Origin: Candidatus Magnetobacterium casense
GTDB taxonomy: Bacteria > Nitrospirota > Thermodesulfovibrionia > Thermodesulfovibrionales > Magnetobacteriaceae
Direction of reading: 5' to 3'
Assembly (NCBI RefSeq): GCF_000714715.1
Contig: NZ_JMFO01000006.1
Location: 103,172-167,171 of the forward strand
DNA length: 64,000 nt
A program made the translations under genes and the position numbers. The notes beneath the pieces were generated by a model. It did no database searches and was not told where the DNA came from. It was given only the letters and a program-made list of their open reading frames with translations. This document shows, piece by piece, positions 40,269 to 49,886 of this stretch; position 1 is the first letter of the stretch; each line of letters begins with the position of its first letter.

Positions 40269-42050
40269 TCATATAGTCTTCTGATTCTGTAAAAACTCGG
40301 TAAACTTATCGGGTATCAACGGTTTGCTAAATAAATACCCTTGTGCTTCATCGCAATTAAGCCTCCGCAGGAATTCCAGTTGTTCGGTTGTCTCAACCCC
40401 CTCGGCAGTGACCTTTAGCTTGAGGCTGTGTGCCATGGCAATGATGGCAGTGGCAATGGCCGCATCATCGGGGTCTGTGGTGATATCGCTGACAAAAGAC
40501 TTGTCGATCTTGAGTCTGTCTATCGGGAAACGTTTCAGGTAACTGAGCGAAGAGTAACCCATGCCAAAATCGTCGATGGCGATGTGTATCCCCATGCTTT
40601 TGATATCGCGCAGGACCTTTATGGCCGATGTAGCATCCTCCATAACTACGCTCTCAGTAAGCTCAAGCTCAAGCATCTCCGGATTATAACCGGTATCCCG
40701 CAAAATTGCCTCAATAGATTTAATCAGATATTGGGATTTAAACTGCCGTGCAGAGAGATTTACGGCCATTATGAGGGGTGTTGAGATCATCCCCTGCCAT
40801 TGCTTACCGATAGTGCAGGCCTGTCGAAGCACCCACTCGCCAATGGGTATGATAAGTCCCGTTTCTTCGGCCACCGGTATAAACTCCATCGGCGAAACAA
40901 AGCCATACTGTAGGGTGTTCCACCTGATCAGTGCCTCCATCCCTGCCACCGTATCATTAGATATCTCAAATTTGGGTTGAAAATTCAGGGTAAACTCGTT
41001 TAGTTGGAGGGCCTTCCGGAGGCTGCTTTCCAGCTTCAGCCTGCGCATTGCCTTTATGTTCATGTCGGAGTTGTAGAACTTGTAGTTGTTGCGTCCCGTG
41101 TCCTTTGCCTTATACATTGCAACATCCGAGTTTTTCAGTAACGTGTCGATATCATCACCGTCATTGGGATAGACGCTTATACCAATGCTCACCCCCACCA
41201 CACACTCGTGGTTGTCAAGCTGAAAGGGCTTGGTGAATATGTCAAGTATTTTCTCTGCCACAATGGCGGCATCGCTTGTCTTGTTTAACACAGACAATAT
41301 GATTACAAACTCATCTCCACCGATGTGTGCAACCGTGTCTGAGTCGCGCACGCAGAGCGGGAGTTTCTTGGCCGCCTTTTTCAGAAGCACATCCCCCATG
41401 TCATGCCCAAGTGTATCGTTTACGTACTTAAAACCATCGAGGTCTAAAAACAGAAGTGCAAACTTCCGATCATATCGCCGTGCCTGCCCCAGTGTATAGC
41501 TCAACCGATCGTAGAAGAGTGTTCGGTTGGGTAAGTCCGTCAGGGCGTCAAAGTGTGTGAGATACTCCAGGCGTCGCTCTATCAGTCTTTGTTCCGTAAC
41601 ATCTATCCCCGTGGCGAGAAGGTGCGAAACATGACCCTCATCGTTTGATATCAAATTGTAGGTCCACGATATGAGCCTTTGGCCGCCATTTTTGGAAACC
41701 AGATAATCCTCAGTTTTCAGGACGCTGCCACTACGATGCAATAAAACAGACCCACTGTTGTTGAAAAGACCTCTTATCTCTGCAGCAACATCCGCTTTCC
41801 ACAGTATCTCCCATACAACCTTACCCTTTAATTCATCATATACATACCCCGACAACTTCTCACAAGCACGGTTAAAGCACACTATGCAGCCCTCCCTGTC
41901 TACGACAAGTACCAACGCTCCAACGGTATCAAGCACTGACGTCAGTAAGTTGTTGTCTTCAGACAGTTGCCCTTGCAAGGCCATCAAGACCCCCCCAGGC
42001 ATGTCTGCACCGTTAAGCACCTTATATTGTTTGCAAAAGCCATCACTCAT
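40269..42050 (-). CDS. PAS-GGDEF-EAL cyclic-di-GMP protein
   Basis: 593 residues: PAS domain (about 33-150), GGDEF domain with intact GGDEF at 244-248 and an inhibitory RDSD site five residues before it, and an EAL domain with EALIRW near 371, ELTESVVM and [13 protein letters not shown]. Both active sites look intact, so it could make or degrade cyclic di-GMP. No membrane segment. Single gene, divergent from the next block. Confidence 0.93.
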   Translation of the reverse strand: MSDGFCKQYKVLNGADMPGGVLMALQGQLSEDNNLLTSVLDTVGALVLVVDREGCIVCFNRACEKLSGYVYDELKGKVVWEILWKADVAAEIRGLFNNSGSVLLHRSGSVLKTEDYLVSKNGGQRLISWTYNLISNDEGHVSHLLATGIDVTEQRLIERRLEYLTHFDALTDLPNRTLFYDRLSYTLGQARRYDRKFALLFLDLDGFKYVNDTLGHDMGDVLLKKAAKKLPLCVRDSDTVAHIGGDEFVIILSVLNKTSDAAIVAEKILDIFTKPFQLDNHECVVGVSIGISVYPNDGDDIDTLLKNSDVAMYKAKDTGRNNYKFYNSDMNIKAMRRLKLESSLRKALQLNEFTLNFQPKFEISNDTVAGMEALIRWNTLQYGFVSPMEFIPVAEETGLIIPIGEWVLRQACTIGKQWQGMISTPLIMAVNLSARQFKSQYLIKSIEAILRDTGYNPEMLELELTESVVMEDATSAIKVLRDIKSMGIHIAIDDFGMGYSSLSYLKRFPIDRLKIDKSFVSDITTDPDDAAIATAIIAMAHSLKLKVTAEGVETTEQLEFLRRLNCDEAQGYLFSKPLIPDKFTEFLQNQKTI

Positions 42051-42178
42051 CTCTGGCCTTGACTACTCATAATCATCCTAAGTTATTTTAACAGAAAAGG
42101 TGCCGTTTATAATAGTGTTGATAAAAATAATGTATCCTCTTTATATTTCATGGTAACTATAACTTTAAGGCAAGAAAG

Positions 42179-42240
42179 AAAGGGGCGGCTCCGCCCCCCT
42201 TCAGAACCCCCCGCAAGGGAACCAGTCCCCTTGACCCCAT
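42179..42240 (+). repeat. GC-rich dispersed hairpin repeat, copy 4 (short)
   Basis: AAAGGGGCGGCTCCGCCCCCC forms a tight stem; CAGAACCCCCCGCAAGGG and the CCCCTTGACCCCA tail follow. This copy lacks the middle GGTGCCTCACC block. The 366-base gap 42051-42416 holds only this repeat and an AT-rich leader. Confidence 0.8.
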
Positions 42241-42416
42241 TTTACCATGCTTTTTTAAGAAGATACCCACAATATCTATTATACGCCAGTGCCTTTAAAC
42301 AACGCAAGGGTAATTTTGTATAGAGTCTATAGATTAAATCAGACAGAAAATTGTACAATAGTAGCATGTTTGATTTAACGACTGAGACTAGGGCAGATAA
42401 AAGAAGGAGGATTTAA

Positions 42417-43439
42417 ATGAATTTTAGGGTATTTCAGAGGCTTATGATTGCCATCTGTACGTTGGTTGTGATGGTGTGTTTTGTGAGTATCGGTCAGTCA
42501 TGGGCGCGGTGTATGGTGGTTATAAAGAAAAACGTAAAGGTGCCCTGGACGGTGTATAAAAAAGGTGAAGCGCGCAACTCCGGTTGGTTTATGTTTACGG
42601 ACACCCCGCGCAGCAATGGAAGACTTATCATCCAATACTCCGAAAATTCAGGCCAGGAACTCAATCTATCCGGAGATTACGGCAAAAATTGGGTAAAGAT
42701 AATAAACACCGTTGATAATGAGAGATGGGAGGCAGATGCTGACGATTGTACTGGTAATACCCTCAGGGGTCATATAATCAGGGACGAACGTGCAGAATTT
42801 GACTTCACCATTACAACGGATGCCGATGTGCCTCCTGTCCCCGTTGTACCCTTGCCTCTCGATGTCCCCTTGCCGGCGATAAAGTTACCCCCGGGTGTCA
42901 GCACGGTTGAAAACGCAAAGTATCCCGATACCAGGGCCGTCGTCAACCATTCCGAGGCTCCACGGCCATGTAAAGCAAGGCCGGACGAAAAATGTTACCT
43001 GTTTAGTCAGTACACCGTCTACGTTGAGCCTGACAGCGGTGGCAACGAAGTTATAAGGATATACAACAACTTAAACCCCGTAATCCCTCACCTCGTACTA
43101 AAAGATGCAGGCAGCTTTTATGGCATGGCAAAAGACAAGCTGTTTTTGCGCACCAAGACAGATGATACACATGTGCTTGAGGTATTTGATATCAACAGCA
43201 AACGCTCCATTCATAAAGCACAGGCCTCAGAGCCGATTGGCATTGTAAACCGTGACTACGTTGCCTACTACACCGATAAGGAACGTGTCGATAACATTAC
43301 CATTTGTCCAAACAAGAGAGAGGCCTTTGAGGCAAAAAAGGATGGCCTCAATGTTATCAGAGAGATAGAGGTCAGGTTTAACATGATTGACATGTCTGTT
43401 ACCCCAACGGGGGTATTCAGGTGTGCAGGCAGATACTAG
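42417..43439 (+). CDS. Secreted protein of unknown function
   Basis: 340 residues. A signal peptide ends near ..SIGQSWA (about residue 30). Six or more cysteines in the mature part suggest disulphides. A Pro-rich linker (PPVPVVPLPLDVPLP) separates an N-terminal domain from a C-terminal domain with DxxVLEVFDINSK-like strands. Strong ribosome site AAGGAGGA. I recognise no family. It ends before pseB. Confidence 0.7.
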   Translation: MNFRVFQRLMIAICTLVVMVCFVSIGQSWARCMVVIKKNVKVPWTVYKKGEARNSGWFMFTDTPRSNGRLIIQYSENSGQELNLSGDYGKNWVKIINTVDNERWEADADDCTGNTLRGHIIRDERAEFDFTITTDADVPPVPVVPLPLDVPLPAIKLPPGVSTVENAKYPDTRAVVNHSEAPRPCKARPDEKCYLFSQYTVYVEPDSGGNEVIRIYNNLNPVIPHLVLKDAGSFYGMAKDKLFLRTKTDDTHVLEVFDINSKRSIHKAQASEPIGIVNRDYVAYYTDKERVDNITICPNKREAFEAKKDGLNVIREIEVRFNMIDMSVTPTGVFRCAGRY

Positions 43440-43450
43440 AGAACCGGGCA

Positions 43451-44461
43451 ATGTTAAACGACAAGACAATTCTCATTACCGGAGGGACGGGGTCCTTTGG
43501 CAGGAGATACACCCAATACGTATTTGAGAACTTTAAGGTAAAAAAACTCATAATCTTTAGCAGGGATGAGCACAAGCAACACGAAATGTCTTTTACCTAT
43601 CCCCGAAGCAAGTATCCGATCCGATACTTTATCGGGGATATTCGTGACAGAGAGCGGTTGTACAGGGCCTTTAGCGGGGTGGATTACGTCATTCATGCAG
43701 CCGCTCTCAAGCACGTGCTGGCTGCCGAGTATAACCCCTTTGAGGTTGTCAAGACCAACATAATTGGTGCCCAAAACATCGTCGAGGCTGCCATAGACAA
43801 CGGGGTCAGGAAGGTCATCGCCTTATCCACGGATAAGGCCGTCAGTCCGGTAAACCTCTACGGCGCTACAAAGTTGGCCATGGAGAAGATATTTGTTTCG
43901 GCCAGTGCTTACGTTGGGGCAAAGGATACCAGGTTTGCCGTTGTCAGATACGGCAACGTTGTGGCCAGCAGGGGCAGTGTTATTCCTCTGTTTTTAAAGT
44001 TAGTCAGGGAGGGGGTAACCGAGCTGCCGATAACGGATATGCGGATGACCAGATTCTGGATAACCATTGAGGAATCCGTGGAGCTGGTCAACACGGTACT
44101 GCTTGAATCCGTTGGTGGAGAGGTCTTTGTCCCTAAGATACCAAGCATGAAGATAACAGACCTGGTAGAGGCCATAGCTCCAAATTGCGATATCAACATT
44201 GTCGGTTGTCGCCCCGGAGAGAAAATACATGAGACCCTCATTGCAAGTGATGAGGCAGGCACTACCGTTGAGTATGAACACAACGGCAAGGGCATGTACG
44301 TCATCCTGTCGGAACTGCACCTCGATGCAAAGGACATCAACAGGTATAAGCACTGTAAAAAGCTACCCGACAACTATATCTACAGGAGCGATAAAAACGA
44401 TTGGTGGTTGACCATCCCACAAATGGCAGAGTGCCTCAAACGTTTACAGGTAGCCTTATAA
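43451..44461 (+). CDS. pseB: UDP-GlcNAc 4,6-dehydratase (inverting), PseB-like
   Basis: 336 residues of the extended SDR fold. The NAD site is GGTGSFG (9-15); the active-site region is STDKAVSPVNLYGATKLAMEK with the YxxxK pair. The early FSRDEHKQHEM motif and the DIRDRERL segment are typical of PseB/FlaA1. It starts pseudaminic acid synthesis from UDP-GlcNAc. The start at 43451 fits the family; a GTG at 43421 would add ten unneeded residues overlapping the upstream gene. Confidence 0.95.
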   Translation: MLNDKTILITGGTGSFGRRYTQYVFENFKVKKLIIFSRDEHKQHEMSFTYPRSKYPIRYFIGDIRDRERLYRAFSGVDYVIHAAALKHVLAAEYNPFEVVKTNIIGAQNIVEAAIDNGVRKVIALSTDKAVSPVNLYGATKLAMEKIFVSASAYVGAKDTRFAVVRYGNVVASRGSVIPLFLKLVREGVTELPITDMRMTRFWITIEESVELVNTVLLESVGGEVFVPKIPSMKITDLVEAIAPNCDINIVGCRPGEKIHETLIASDEAGTTVEYEHNGKGMYVILSELHLDAKDINRYKHCKKLPDNYIYRSDKNDWWLTIPQMAECLKRLQVAL

Positions 44462-44468
44462 GCTCATC

Positions 44469-45632
44469 ATGTCCGTAGACCGCATCACCTACGGACGGCA
44501 GTCCATTGACGAGGACGACATTGCCGAGGTCGTAAGGGTCCTTCGCTCGGACTTTATAACCAGAGGCAGGGGGTCCGAAGCATTTGAGGAAGGGCTTGCG
44601 GCCAGTGTTGGTGCCTCTTATGCCGTGGTGTTTAACTCTGGTACCTCTGCTTTGCACGGTGCGTATTTTGCCGCCGGATTGGGACAGGGAGATGAGTTTA
44701 TAACGACCCCCAACACGTTCGTAGCAACGGCAAATGCCGGGGTCTACCTCCAGGCAAGGCCGCTATTTGCAGACATAGAGCTTGACACCGGCAACATTGA
44801 CTTATCAAGAATAGAACCCCTGATCACGGCAAAGACAAAACTGCTCGTACCCGTTGCCTTTGCCGGTCATCCGGTGGATAACGAGGGGGTGTTTGAGTTG
44901 GCCCGGAGGCACAACCTCATAGTTGTTGAGGATGCCTGCCATGCCCTTGGCGCTGTGTACAAGTCAGGTGGCACAGACACACGTGTTGGAGGGTGTATGC
45001 ACGCACACATGTCGGTGTTGAGCTTCCACCCTGTAAAGGCAATAACAACCGGAGAGGGCGGAGCCGTGTTGACCAACGACAGGGCGATGTATGACAGACT
45101 CAGGTCGTTTCGCCAGCACGGGATCAACAAAGACGTCCCAAAAGACGGCGAACCCTGGCTGTATGAAATGCACCACCTGGGGTATAACTACGTCATGACC
45201 GATTTTCAGGCATCACTGGGGCTGTCACAGTTGGCTAAACTACAGGGGTTTATCCAAAGGAGACGCCATATCGCAAAGACATACAACGAGGCATTTCACA
45301 ACAACCCCTATTTCTACACCCCGCCCGAAAGAGACTACGCACAAAGCGCCTGGCACCTCTATTTCATACGCCTCAAGGATGCCTGTAAAGAGCGAAAGGC
45401 CCAGGTGATCGATAAATTAAAACACGCCGGAGTTGGTGTTGCGGTACATTACGTACCGGTCTATCAACATCCCTTCTACAGCGACATGGGCTACGTCAGA
45501 GGTCTGTGTCCCGTTGCCGAGGATTTTTATCAGCGGGAGATAAGCCTGCCGATCTACCCGTCGCTGTCCGATGCACAGGTCGGATATGTCATCGAAAGGG
45601 TCTATGCGGTGATGTCAGCGGTGGCAACGTGA
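44469..45632 (+). CDS. pseC: UDP-4-amino-4,6-dideoxy-sugar transaminase PseC
   Basis: 387 residues of the DegT/DnrJ/EryC1 aminotransferases. NSGTSALHGAYFAAG, VVEDACHALGA and the PLP lysine in SFHPVKAITTGEGG are present. It follows pseB by seven bases and uses its product. The last bases of the gene (from 45612) recur, imperfectly, at 46310. Confidence 0.95.
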   Translation: MSVDRITYGRQSIDEDDIAEVVRVLRSDFITRGRGSEAFEEGLAASVGASYAVVFNSGTSALHGAYFAAGLGQGDEFITTPNTFVATANAGVYLQARPLFADIELDTGNIDLSRIEPLITAKTKLLVPVAFAGHPVDNEGVFELARRHNLIVVEDACHALGAVYKSGGTDTRVGGCMHAHMSVLSFHPVKAITTGEGGAVLTNDRAMYDRLRSFRQHGINKDVPKDGEPWLYEMHHLGYNYVMTDFQASLGLSQLAKLQGFIQRRRHIAKTYNEAFHNNPYFYTPPERDYAQSAWHLYFIRLKDACKERKAQVIDKLKHAGVGVAVHYVPVYQHPFYSDMGYVRGLCPVAEDFYQREISLPIYPSLSDAQVGYVIERVYAVMSAVAT

Positions 45633-45643
45633 GTTCAGAGGCT
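45612..45643 (+). repeat. Direct repeat flanking the toxin-antitoxin-like insert, left copy
   Basis: ATGTCAGCGGTGGC..TGAGT..GAGGCT, 32 bases, matches 46310-46341 at about 26 of 32 positions. In both places it lies at a gene start (MSSEA- and MSAEA-). Confidence 0.6.
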
Positions 45644-45757
45644 CATGACCGACTTAGACAGCAGAGTAGTTACAGTTATATCGTGTGGTTTAGCGAACCG
45701 AAGGTCTTCTTCTGCAAGGAAGATATAGTTGAAGTCACCGATGCTGTATGGATATAG
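45629..45757 (+). CDS. Short ORF at the pseC/insert junction
   Basis: GTG at 45629 overlaps the pseC stop. It encodes 42 residues (MSSEAHDRL.. YIVWFSEPKVFFCKEDIVEVTDAVWI) and its stop overlaps the next gene. The first five residues match the start of the downstream cytidylyltransferase (MSAEA), so this may be the original start of that gene joined to foreign sequence, rather than a functional gene. Confidence 0.3.
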   Translation: MSSEAHDRLRQQSSYSYIVWFSEPKVFFCKEDIVEVTDAVWI

Positions 45758-46068
45758 CCACGGAGATATTGTTTGCGATAAATAGTAAATTGGGCAGGTT
45801 AATAAGGACTACACAAAGTCACTGGGAATTAATCACGAAGATTAAACATCCTGAGATATATGAAAAAGAAGATGAAGTAAAGGAATGCCTTGTTAATCCC
45901 GTGGAGATTAGGAGGAGTTTGGACGATCAACATGTGTATCTTCACTATTTGCCGTTGGAAAAGTATTTCCTTTGTGTAGTGACAAGATATTTAAACGGAG
46001 ATGGATTTATAATTACCGCGTATGTAACCGATAAGATTAAGGAAGGAGAGACCGTATGGAAAAGATAA
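45748..46068 (+). CDS. Putative toxin, DUF4258-like
   Basis: 106 residues. The pattern HWELITKIKHPEI.. VKECLVNPVEIRRSLDD..VYLHY.. GFIITAYVTDKIKEG matches small proteins, often listed as DUF4258-like, that pair with a DUF2283 gene. The fold may be a small RNase-like toxin, but activity is not proved. The next gene starts inside its 3' end. Confidence 0.6.
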   Translation: MDIATEILFAINSKLGRLIRTTQSHWELITKIKHPEIYEKEDEVKECLVNPVEIRRSLDDQHVYLHYLPLEKYFLCVVTRYLNGDGFIITAYVTDKIKEGETVWKR

Positions 46069-46271
46069 CTATAACCTACGATAGACTTGGAAATACACTT
46101 GATGTCTGGTTCTCAACGCCAAGGCCATGTATTAATGAGGAAATTGGCGGGGGAACGATTATAAAAAAAGACGAACACGGTGAAATAATTGGCTTTGAGA
46201 AACTAAACTATCTCAAGGAAGAGAACCCTGAGAGTGTTCATTCAATACCACTTGAGGTTGCAATAGTGTAG
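46056..46271 (+). CDS. DUF2283 family protein, putative antitoxin
   Basis: 71 residues with the DUF2283 form: ITYDRLGNTLDVWFS at the start and a middle GTIIKKDEHGEIIGFEKLNYL. It overlaps the preceding gene by 13 bases. The pair looks like a two-gene toxin-antitoxin module. Confidence 0.75.
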   Translation: MEKITITYDRLGNTLDVWFSTPRPCINEEIGGGTIIKKDEHGEIIGFEKLNYLKEENPESVHSIPLEVAIV

Positions 46272-46285
46272 AGATGTTGTATAAT
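46258..46285 (+). promoter_or_regulatory. Promoter between the insert and the cytidylyltransferase gene
   Basis: TTGCAA (46258-46263), 16-base spacer, TATAAT (46280-46285), 41 bases before ATG 46327. It would restore expression of the sugar gene after the insert broke the operon. Confidence 0.45.
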
Positions 46286-46309
46286 AGTGTATGTGTAAGA
46301 CCAACCGTA

Positions 46310-46341
46310 ATGTCAGCGGTGGCGGTATGAGTGCGGAGGCT
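46310..46341 (+). repeat. Direct repeat flanking the toxin-antitoxin-like insert, right copy
   Basis: Right-hand partner of 45612-45643; it includes the ATG of the cytidylyltransferase gene. Confidence 0.6.
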
Positions 46342-47490
46342 AAGACCGTAGCCTTTGTGCCTGTCAGGCTGACGTCAACCCGACTGCCCGTTAAACACTT
46401 CAAGTACATAGGGGACAAGATGCTTCTTACGTGGGTGGTTCACAGACTGAGGGAGTGTCGATTGATTGACCAGATCGCCATATGTGCACCAGGTGAGGCG
46501 GAGACTGAGGCGCTGAAGGCATTTGCTCCGGGGCATGGCGTTGAACTGTTTATATACGACGGCGATGTCAATGACGTTGTGGGGCGGCTCACGGCAGCCG
46601 CTGCTCTGTATGAGGCCGATGTATGTGTCCTGGCAAGCGGTGATTGTCCGCTGCTCAATCCCCGGACGATAGACGTGATGCTTGAGGCCATCGGAGATGT
46701 CGATGATGCCGGGTATGTCGTCTTTGAGCCAATCAACGGTGCGTTTCCGATCCATGAGGGCATCCTGGTTGCCAGACGCTGGATGTGGGACCTTGCCGAT
46801 AAGCTGTCGGATACGCCGCACCTGAGAGAGCATCACTTCCCCGTCTACGTGCAAAACGTCTACCCCGAAAAGTTTACTCACATAAGACGCCTCAGCTTCA
46901 GGGATGAAGAGGTCTTCTACAGCCTCAGACACAGAATATCCGTGGACACCCCCTCCGACCTGGAGTTTATGAATCGCATCCATGACATATTGATAGATAA
47001 GGGTAAGGAGTTCAACCTCACAAACGTCATCGAACTCATAGGCACACACCCTCACCTGAAAGAGATCAATGCCTCGGTGCATCAGAAGGCGTACAACGAT
47101 GCCTCCGGCAAGGTCATCTGCTACGTGGCAGAGGCTCCGGCGGAGGGTAATGATACCCTGCTAAAGACGCTGGCAGTGGCACGGGTGCTTGTCGAACGCT
47201 TTGGCGTTGGTGTCAGGTTTTTGGTGCAACAACAGACGACAATGGATTTCCTTGAAGCCAGGGGAGGTGTCACATTCCTGGGAAGTTACGATACCCTGCC
47301 CGAGGTACATGCACGGTTTAAGTACGATGTGGCGGTCTTTGTCCCGACTGCGACCTCCGGGGTGCCGGAGGGGATTATATCCAGGTTGAAAACTGAGTTT
47401 AGCGTAAAAACCTTCGTCATCACCAATGCGCCGACAGACGAGACAAACATTGCCAATATCGCATCCGATATAGCAAGGCTGTGTCGTTAA
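46327..47490 (+). CDS. SpsF/PseF-like cytidylyltransferase with PseG-like C-terminal part
   Basis: 387 residues. The N-terminal 245 or so are an SpsF/COG1861 nucleotidyltransferase: FVPVRLTSTRLPVKHF (CTP site), LASGDCPLLNP and RHRISVDTPSDLEF. The last 130 residues (GKVICYVAEAPAEGN.. LLKTLAVARVL.. GVRFLVQ) resemble the first half of PseG/SpsG glycosyl hydrolases, but the catalytic second half is missing. It would make CMP-sugar for pseudaminic acid-like glycans after PseB and PseC. The ATG 46327 is favoured; an ATG at 46291 is also in frame. Confidence 0.8.
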   Translation: MSAEAKTVAFVPVRLTSTRLPVKHFKYIGDKMLLTWVVHRLRECRLIDQIAICAPGEAETEALKAFAPGHGVELFIYDGDVNDVVGRLTAAAALYEADVCVLASGDCPLLNPRTIDVMLEAIGDVDDAGYVVFEPINGAFPIHEGILVARRWMWDLADKLSDTPHLREHHFPVYVQNVYPEKFTHIRRLSFRDEEVFYSLRHRISVDTPSDLEFMNRIHDILIDKGKEFNLTNVIELIGTHPHLKEINASVHQKAYNDASGKVICYVAEAPAEGNDTLLKTLAVARVLVERFGVGVRFLVQQQTTMDFLEARGGVTFLGSYDTLPEVHARFKYDVAVFVPTATSGVPEGIISRLKTEFSVKTFVITNAPTDETNIANIASDIARLCR

Positions 47491-47539
47491 TCCTGCACGT
47501 GAGTTATAGCGTGTTTCGATTGCATGCAATACAAAGAAA

Positions 47540-47628
47540 GAAAGGGGCGGTTTGTGGCAGGGGTGCCTCACCCCCTCCGCCCCCCTTAAGAACCCCCTGC
47601 AAGGGGTCACGGACCCCTTGACCCCATA
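47540..47628 (+). repeat. GC-rich dispersed hairpin repeat, copy 5
   Basis: GAAAGGGGCGGTTTGTGG, AGGGGTGCCTCACCCCCT, CCCCTGCAAGGGG and the CCCCTTGACCCCA tail. It closely matches copy 2. The rest of the 318-base gap is AT-rich with a TATAAT at 47671-47676 that may belong to the next operon. Confidence 0.82.
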
Positions 47629-47808
47629 AAAAATGCAATGTCTTTTGTATTTAATCCAATCGAAATTTGCTATAATAGTATGCAATGGTTTTATATGTAT
47701 TTAAGGAGGTGATGGCAGGTAGTGTAGACAGACTACGTTATTTATGTATTGATTGTTTTTTATATTTTTTAAAGGCAACTACAGATATGCTTAATTCAGG
47801 AGATATGA

Positions 47809-49119
47809 ATGAAGAAAACGGTTGTACTGATGTTTGTTTTTTCTTTTATTGTGGCCAATGTGCTCTTTGCCGGTGATAAGGCATCGGGCAATGGTGCCTC
47901 TTATGAGACACATATGTCTAAGGGTAAGGCCTATTTGCAGGAGAAGAAGTACGCAGAGGCTGCCAAGGAATATCGTGCAGCACTCAAGGGCAAGTCATCG
48001 GATGAGGCGGTTAATCTTGGACTTGGCATTGCATTAAGCCGCATGTCGCAAGAGGGCGCACAGCTACACCTCAAGAAGGCCCTCATGGCAAATCCGAATA
48101 ACCCACAAACAAACCTTGAGCTTGGCGTGTATTACTACAACAAGGAAATATACACCGAGGCGAGAGACTACTTCGAAAACGCTATCGAGACAGGCAAGGC
48201 CACCGAGTATGTAGCAACGGCGCGGGGGTACTTAAAGCAGATAGACCGCCGTACAGGGGCAAGACCCTGGTTGATCAACCTCACACTGGGCACCCAGTAT
48301 GACAGTAATGTTGTCCTTAGCAATGGTGCTACAGAACTGCCATCAGGGATCAGCCGCAAGGCCGACTGGAAGGGGCTTGTCCATATCAACGGCAGGTACA
48401 AGTTCGTCGATACCGAAGACATGGAGGTCTTTGCCGGCTATAACTTTTACCAGACGCTGCACAGTCGTCTGTCATCATTTAACATCACCCAGAATGCGGT
48501 TAATCTTTCGTTGAGATACAACGTTATGCCGACAGTGGGTATAGGGGCACAGTATGCCTTTGAGTACATAGCAGTTGGGGGTAAGGCCTACGATCATGTA
48601 CACGGCATCGGGCCATCGCTGTTTATTTCGGAGGGTAAAGGGTTTTCCACCGAGGTACGGTACAGATACCGCAGCAGTCGGTTTTACAATGCCAACCTGT
48701 TCCCCGATAACTCGGACAGGAATGGCTCCGATAACGTCATCGGCGTAGTACAACAGCTCCCCCTTACGGAGGCGTCTAACCTTGAAGTGGGTTATGCCTT
48801 TAACAAGGCCGATGCCGAAAAAAGCTACTGGCAGTATGACGGCAACAAGGTACATGCAAACCTGATGCACAGTTTCCCCTACAGGATTCTGTTAAATCTC
48901 TATGGTGAGTATTACGCCAAGAGGTACGAGGGGATGTTCAGCTCGTATGAAAAACAACGCAACGACGATATCCAGACATATGGATTAACGGCAACAAAAC
49001 TACTGGCAGACAACGTTGGCGTGACCCTTGGACAGACGTATGTCTATAGCAGGTCAAATATAAACAGCTATGACTACAGGAGGAGTGTTTCGAGTCTCTT
49101 GTTAAATCTGAGGTTTTAA
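47809..49119 (+). CDS. TPR protein with outer-membrane beta-barrel domain
   Basis: 436 residues. Signal peptide (1-21), two or three TPR units (about 30-140; KGKAYLQEKKYAEAAKEYRAAL), then about 290 residues of alternating polar/hydrophobic strands rich in Y, F and G ending in a C-terminal ..SLLLNLRF, as in barrels. TPR-plus-barrel proteins occur in polysaccharide or protein export. First gene of a four-gene envelope cluster; the next starts two bases after its stop. Confidence 0.75.
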   Translation: MKKTVVLMFVFSFIVANVLFAGDKASGNGASYETHMSKGKAYLQEKKYAEAAKEYRAALKGKSSDEAVNLGLGIALSRMSQEGAQLHLKKALMANPNNPQTNLELGVYYYNKEIYTEARDYFENAIETGKATEYVATARGYLKQIDRRTGARPWLINLTLGTQYDSNVVLSNGATELPSGISRKADWKGLVHINGRYKFVDTEDMEVFAGYNFYQTLHSRLSSFNITQNAVNLSLRYNVMPTVGIGAQYAFEYIAVGGKAYDHVHGIGPSLFISEGKGFSTEVRYRYRSSRFYNANLFPDNSDRNGSDNVIGVVQQLPLTEASNLEVGYAFNKADAEKSYWQYDGNKVHANLMHSFPYRILLNLYGEYYAKRYEGMFSSYEKQRNDDIQTYGLTATKLLADNVGVTLGQTYVYSRSNINSYDYRRSVSSLLLNLRF

Positions 49120-49121
49120 GG

Positions 49122-49868
49122 ATGAAGAAGACGTTTTTTTTCCGGTTTGTGATATGTTATCTTGCAGCCGTGACAGTGGCAAGCGGGGCTGATGACATCG
49201 GCAAGGTAGTTGCACTCAGGGGGCAGGCTCAGATCGAGCGCAACAAGCAGGAGATAGCAGCAAAGGTCCAGGATGGCATCCTGATGATCGACGCCGTGGC
49301 CACAAAGGAGGCATCAAGGACAAAGATGCTCTTTATCGATGACAGCGTCCTGACGGTTGGAGAGAAATCCAGGGTGGTTATCAAGGAGTTTGTCTACGGC
49401 AAGGACGACAGGAGCAAGGCGGTGTTTAACCTGCTCGATGGCAAGATGAGAACAGTTGTTGGCAGGTCAGACTCCGAGGTGCGAACGCCAACCCTGGTGG
49501 CTGCAGCCAGAGGGACGGTGATATACTTTGAAACCGGCATAAAGGACTCGGTGCCTTACACCACAGTTGTATGCATTGAGGGACAGGTGGACGTAACAAA
49601 CATAGACCCAACGATCTCCGGTACGGTAACGGTTACCCCCGGCATGATGGCAACCGTTTTAGAGGGAAAGGCTCCTCCGGCACCGGTTAAGGCCGGCGAT
49701 GAAGCATTAAAGAATGCCACACTCAGATGGGGAGGCATGACCTCCCAAGCGTTGGCAGACAATCTGGCCTCTGCCGGCAGGGCGGCTGCAATGCTTAACC
49801 TCAATCCGCAGCAAACCATAGTGCAAACACCAACTACACCGGTGACAATTGGTGTGGTCTTCCCATAA
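49122..49868 (+). CDS. FecR-domain periplasmic protein
   Basis: 248 residues. Signal peptide (1-22), then a FecR domain: GKVVALRGQAQIER, FIDDSVLTVGEKSRVVIKEF, FNLLDGKMRTVV and VRTPTLVAAARGT. These single FecR-domain proteins lie in the periplasm, unlike the anti-sigma FecR; they often accompany CHASE2-cyclases. The Ala/Thr-rich tail is not recognised. Confidence 0.85.
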   Translation: MKKTFFFRFVICYLAAVTVASGADDIGKVVALRGQAQIERNKQEIAAKVQDGILMIDAVATKEASRTKMLFIDDSVLTVGEKSRVVIKEFVYGKDDRSKAVFNLLDGKMRTVVGRSDSEVRTPTLVAAARGTVIYFETGIKDSVPYTTVVCIEGQVDVTNIDPTISGTVTVTPGMMATVLEGKAPPAPVKAGDEALKNATLRWGGMTSQALADNLASAGRAAAMLNLNPQQTIVQTPTTPVTIGVVFP

Positions 49869-49886
49869 AAAACTCAGAGGACGATT

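Noticed and set aside
47685..47876. Small ORF upstream of the TPR-barrel gene
   Set aside because: It overlaps the true start of the next gene in another frame and its sequence is Phe/Cys-rich with no family-like pattern.
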